A stretch of 64,000 bases of DNA, taken from contig NZ_JOFL01000013.1 of the NCBI RefSeq assembly GCF_000719265.1, forward strand, positions 1-64,000, given 5' to 3'. Below the pieces are notes generated by a model. The model saw nothing but the letters and a program-made list of their open reading frames with translations. It did not search any database and was not told the DNA's origin. The translations under genes were made by a program, and so were the position numbers. Positions 61,150-64,000 of the stretch are shown here, piece by piece (positions within the stretch are counted from its first letter, which is position 1; the number at the start of each line of letters is the position of its first letter). Source of the DNA: Streptomyces roseoverticillatus (GTDB taxonomy: Bacteria > Actinomycetota > Actinomycetes > Streptomycetales > Streptomycetaceae).

Positions 61150-62093
61150 CCGGCGCAGGGACGATGCCGCCGACTGCGCTCACGAGCGCCGCCGCGCTGG
61201 GCGCGCTGTTCATGGCCTGGCCCCCGACCGGCCCCGGCCGGGAGCTGCGCCGCGCCCGGCTGCTGTTCGCGGGCGGCGGATCCGCCCCGCCCGCCGTCCC
61301 GTGGCCGCTCGCCTGGGTGGGAGAGCGGGCCGGCCGGCTGTGCCGGTGGGCGCGGGACAGGCGGGAGCTGATGTGCCTTCCGGTCGGCGGTGGGGTGGCC
61401 TTGTCGGGGGCGTCGCTGCTGCCGCTGGTGGCAGCGCTCGCAGCCGTCCCGCTCGTACGGAGGTGGCTGGCCGCTCGGCGGGAGCAGGGCGAACGGGAGC
61501 GGCGCGAGGCGGCAGTGATCGAGCTGTGCGGGACGGTCGCGGGCGACCTGCGGGCGGGCAGGCAGCCCGGCCAGGCGCTGGCAGGCGTGCCCGCGGGGGA
61601 CTTGGGCCCGCAGTGGGCGGCCGTTGCGGCGGCGGCGAGGTTCGGCGGCGACGTGCCGGAGGCCCTGCGGGCCGTGGCCGTACGCCCCGGGGCCGAGGGG
61701 CTGCACGGTGTGGCCGCCTGCTGGCGCGTGGCCGTGGACGGGGGTGCAGGGCTCGCATCTGGGCTCGAACGGGTGGCTGCCGCGCTGAGCGCCGAGCGGG
61801 ACCAACGGGAGGAGCTGCGGTCGCAATTGGCGGGCGCGCGGTCCACCGCCGTGATGCTGGCCCTGCTGCCCGTGCTCGCCCTGCTGATGGGCAGTGCGCT
61901 GGGAGCCGCGCCGCTGAGAGTGCTGCTGCACACCCCGGCCGGGCTCGGCTGTCTGCTCCTCGGCGGACTCCTGGAGGGCACCGGCATCGCCTGGACCGGG
62001 CGGATCGTGCGGGCGGCGGCAGGTGAGCCCCAAGGCCACCGTGGCGGCGAGCGGGGCAGGCCCGGCCCCTCGGCGGAAGGGAAAATCTCGTGA
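61146..62093 (+). CDS. tadB: TadB-type pilus assembly membrane protein
   Basis: This 315-residue protein is of the type II secretion F family. It has an N-terminal membrane segment, a paired hydrophobic region (VALSGASLLPLVAALAAVPL), the cytoplasmic F domain (IELCGTVAGDLRAGRQPGQA, then AACWRVAVDGGAGLASGLER) and two C-terminal spans (STAVMLALLPVLALLMGSAL; LGCLLLGGLLEGTGIAW). The start is GTG 61146 in a GTGA overlap with tadA. It forms the inner-membrane platform with TadC. Confidence 0.9.
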   Translation: MTGAGTMPPTALTSAAALGALFMAWPPTGPGRELRRARLLFAGGGSAPPAVPWPLAWVGERAGRLCRWARDRRELMCLPVGGGVALSGASLLPLVAALAAVPLVRRWLAARREQGERERREAAVIELCGTVAGDLRAGRQPGQALAGVPAGDLGPQWAAVAAAARFGGDVPEALRAVAVRPGAEGLHGVAACWRVAVDGGAGLASGLERVAAALSAERDQREELRSQLAGARSTAVMLALLPVLALLMGSALGAAPLRVLLHTPAGLGCLLLGGLLEGTGIAWTGRIVRAAAGEPQGHRGGERGRPGPSAEGKIS

Positions 62094-62899
62094 GCGCAAA
62101 TGTTATCCACAGCCTGTGGATGGTGATTCTTGCGGGCGTCGCGTCCGCTTGCGCGGTGAGCGCGGCGGTCCGGATCCGCAGGAGAGCGGTGGCCCGCCGC
62201 CGGGCGGTCGCTCTGTTCGGGCGTGAACCCGCCACGGCCACGAGGGCGCAGGGGCTCAGGGCCTGTGCCGGCCGGCTGCCGGCGGCCCGGGACTGGCTTC
62301 CCGCGGCGGGGACCGGAGCCGCCGGGGTCATCCTCCTCGGCGGAGCGGCCGGGTGCGTGGCGGGACTCGCCGCCGCGTACGGCATGTGGCGGTGGCGACG
62401 GCGCCCGAAGAGGGCCGACCCGGCGGCCGAAGCCCCGGGACAAACCCGGTCGGGGGAGGCCGAGAGGCAACTTCCGCTGGCCGCCGATCTCATGGCCGCG
62501 TGCCTGGCGGCAGGCGCCGGGCCCAGAGAGGCGGCCGAAGCGGTCGGCCTGTCACTGGGCGGCCCGGTGGGCGAACGGCTCGCCCGGGCCGCGGCGGAAG
62601 TCCGGCTCGGCGGCGACCCGGCCACGGCCTGGGGCCGCTTGGGCGGCCTTCCGGGCGCCCGGGGGCTCGCCCGCTGTCTGGAGAGGGCGCAGGCGACGGG
62701 AGTGCCCGCAGTGGAGCCCATGTCGCGGCTCGCCGGCCGTTTGCGGGCCGAGCGCGGCAGGGCGGCGGGCATACGGGCCCGGCGCGCGGGCGTCCTGGCG
62801 ACAGCCCCGCTCGGGCTGTGCTTCCTGCCCGCGTTCCTGACGGTCGGGGTGGTGCCCGTAGTGATCGGTCTGGCGAGTGGTTTGACGAAAGGACATTGA
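62090..62899 (+). CDS. tadC: TadC-type pilus assembly membrane protein
   Basis: This 269-residue second F-type protein has an N-terminal span (LWMVILAGVASACAVSAAV), a Gly/Ala span (GAAGVILLGGAAGCVAGLAA), the F domain (LPLAADLMAACLAAGAGPRE, later LARCLERAQATGVPAVEPMS) and a C-terminal span pair (VLATAPLGLCFLPAFLTVGV). It starts at GTG 62090 in a GTGA overlap with tadB. Confidence 0.88.
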   Translation: MSANVIHSLWMVILAGVASACAVSAAVRIRRRAVARRRAVALFGREPATATRAQGLRACAGRLPAARDWLPAAGTGAAGVILLGGAAGCVAGLAAAYGMWRWRRRPKRADPAAEAPGQTRSGEAERQLPLAADLMAACLAAGAGPREAAEAVGLSLGGPVGERLARAAAEVRLGGDPATAWGRLGGLPGARGLARCLERAQATGVPAVEPMSRLAGRLRAERGRAAGIRARRAGVLATAPLGLCFLPAFLTVGVVPVVIGLASGLTKGH

Positions 62900-62901
62900 C
62901 G

Positions 62902-63291
62902 GTGAGTGGGATGCAGGTCATGGCAGCGATGACGGTGGGGAAGACAATGGCGGGGAAGACGATGACAGCGCGGAGGACGCCCGTGCGCCGAGGCTGGTGC
63001 GGGGCGCATGGGGGACTGCCCGTCCGGGCGAGGTACCGGTCGCTGGGCGGAGAGCGGGGCCGGTGGTGGCCCGGCGAATGGGGCAAGCTCTGGCAGTGGC
63101 CGGTGCCGTGGCGAACACGCAGGCCGTGGGCCTTCGCGGGCGGCGATGCGGGCATGTCGACGGCCGAGTACGCCGTCGGCACCGTAGCCGCCTGTGCGCT
63201 CGCCGCCGTGCTCTACAAGGTGGTCACGAGCGGGGCGGTCAGCGCGGCTCTGCAGGGGCTCATCGGGAGGGCGCTCAATGCGCCGTTCTGA
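62902..63291 (+). CDS. DUF4244 / Flp-pilin-like protein
   Basis: This 129-residue protein has a basic, Met- and Arg-rich N-terminal half and, at about residue 83, the pilin-like segment AGMSTAEYAVGTVAACALAA (prepilin-type hydrophobic helix with Glu at position 5 of the mature form). This is the actinobacterial DUF4244 family, predicted pilin of the Tad system. It starts at GTG 62902 or ATG 62911 after GAAAGGA. The next gene starts within its last codons. Confidence 0.8.
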   Translation: MSGMQVMAAMTVGKTMAGKTMTARRTPVRRGWCGAHGGLPVRARYRSLGGERGRWWPGEWGKLWQWPVPWRTRRPWAFAGGDAGMSTAEYAVGTVAACALAAVLYKVVTSGAVSAALQGLIGRALNAPF

Positions 63292-63793
63292 CGGGGCGTC
63301 CGGTCAGTCGCCCGGGGCCGGTCGGCCGGCACTACGCACTGGACCGGACCGGGGTTCTGACGGAGGGTCCGGCGAGGTCGTCCTCGCCGGTCCCGCCGGT
63401 GGACCGGGCCGGCGCCCTCCGGCAGTCCCGGCGGCGGGAGGCCACCGGAGTCGTCCCCGGCGCTGCGACGGCGGCTATGTGACCGCTGAGGCCGCGATGG
63501 TGCTTCCGGCACTGATTCTCTTCGGCATGGCCTTGATCTGGGGGCTGATGGCCGCGGCCGCGCAGATCCAGTGCGTGGACGCCGCCCGGGCAGGTGCCCG
63601 GGCGGCCGCCCGGTCGGATCCGGAGACGGTGGCGGTCGCGGCGGCCCGGTCCGCCGCGCCGCAGGGGGCCCGTGTCGCCGTCGCACGGGAGGGCGACCTC
63701 GTACGGGTACGGGTCGAAGCCCGCGCGGCGGGGCCGCTCGCCGTGCGGCTGGGCGGAGAGGCGGTGGCCCTTGCGGAGGAGACGGTGCGGTGA
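63278..63793 (+). CDS. TadE-like pilus assembly protein
   Basis: This 171-residue protein has a disordered Gly/Pro/Arg-rich first 65 residues and a TadE segment: GYVTAEAAMVLPALILFGMA followed by ALIWGLMAAAAQIQCVDAARAG, then a small outer domain ending RVEARAAGPLAVRLGG. TadE-like proteins are minor pilins processed at the Glu-containing motif (VTAEAAMVLPA). The ATG at 63278 follows GGGAGGG and overlaps the previous gene by 14 bases. Confidence 0.82.
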   Translation: MRRSDGASGQSPGAGRPALRTGPDRGSDGGSGEVVLAGPAGGPGRRPPAVPAAGGHRSRPRRCDGGYVTAEAAMVLPALILFGMALIWGLMAAAAQIQCVDAARAGARAAARSDPETVAVAAARSAAPQGARVAVAREGDLVRVRVEARAAGPLAVRLGGEAVALAEETVR

Positions 63794-63800
63794 CCGGGGG

Positions 63801-64000
63801 ATGGCCACGGTGTGGGTGGCGGTGGCGGTCACGGCGCTCTGCGCGGTGTTCGCGGCGCTGCTAGCCATGGGGCAGGCCGTGGTGGCCCGCCACCGGGCGG
63901 GCGGCGCGGCGGACCTGGCGGCGCTGGCCGCGGCGGACCACGCGCTCGACGGTCAGGAGGCCGCGTGCGGCCTCGCCCGGCGGGTGGCCGCCGCCCAGGG
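63801..64000 (+). CDS. Rv3654c-like TadE-family protein, 5' part
   Basis: The frame from ATG 63801 is open to the end of the window. It reads ATVWVAVAVTALCAVFAALL as a membrane segment, then MGQAVVARHRAGGAADLAAL and AAADHALDGQEAACGLARRV. This is the pattern of Rv3654c-like TadE-type proteins that follow TadE in actinobacteria (the VARHRAGGAADLAALAAA block is typical). The 3' end lies outside the window. Confidence 0.8.
   Translation, partial: MATVWVAVAVTALCAVFAALLAMGQAVVARHRAGGAADLAALAAADHALDGQEAACGLARRVAAAQ

Noticed and set aside
1..64000. CRISPR arrays, insertion sequences and rRNA genes
   Set aside because: None seen: the direct repeats found are adjacent tandem units without spacers, and no transposase or rRNA signature occurs.

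Overview
The window is a very GC-rich actinobacterial chromosome segment, almost certainly Streptomyces. The evidence is a WblA protein, an XRE (DUF5753) plus DUF397 pair, paired ArsA-type ATPases, a cAMP receptor protein beside nth, a 6C small RNA with C-rich loops, many GTG starts and 4-bp ATGA/GTGA gene overlaps. From memory, the conserved order (dnaX-ybaB-recR, ask-asd-ECF sigma, wblA, crp-nth, nhaA, acsA, ssd-tadABC) resembles the S. coelicolor region around SCO3540-SCO3620. I could not run a comparison.

Layout. 1-2567: end of dnaX, ybaB, recR and a DUF5063 gene (replication and recombination). 2690-9412: an accessory-looking stretch with an O-methyltransferase, a WhiJ-like XRE/DUF397 pair, an HTH protein, a STAND-type NTPase paired with a small membrane protein, an orphan ORF and a VOC protein behind a TipA-type MerR promoter. 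9779-12153: aspartate kinase and aspartate semialdehyde dehydrogenase, with an internal beta-subunit start. 12436-14210: ECF sigma factor and a membrane partner. 14515-20451: SURF1-like protein, S9 peptidase, aromatic amino acid hydroxylase, DUF1876 protein, a decayed berberine-bridge-type oxidase and a secreted beta-propeller lactonase. 20778-27544: a compact five-gene operon with SbnA and SbnB homologues (L-2,3-diaminopropionate synthesis), an uncharacterised FAD/NAD(P)-binding protein, an LctP-type permease and a short SerA-like dehydrogenase. 27638-32591: an orphan protein, a metalloprotease-lectin, tRNA-Pro(CGG), a Pr6Pr membrane protein and a phosphoesterase. 32805-43837: YqeY, class A PBP, wblA, two ArsA-like ATPases, DUF4177, RidA, NUDIX, MBL hydrolase, crp and nth. 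43834-53810: CoA-type NUDIX, MarP-like protease, epoxide-hydrolase-like enzyme, holin-like protein, NhaA, acetyl-CoA synthetase and a SulP-STAS-carbonic anhydrase fusion. 54096-64000: lipoprotein deacetylase, CooC-like ATPase, Fic-like pseudoenzyme, HAD phosphatase, 6C RNA and the start of a Tad pilus operon that runs off the end.

The most interesting candidates are the diaminopropionate operon, which carries its own phosphoserine-branch enzyme but no NRPS, and the STAND NTPase/membrane protein pair, which share an ungapped 22-residue motif in three copies. Also notable are the leaderless TipA-type promoter, a near-perfect Crp palindrome upstream of crp, the 6C RNA, and a recurrent pattern of tandem duplications at or just after stop codons (dnaX, ridA, MBL hydrolase, wblA).
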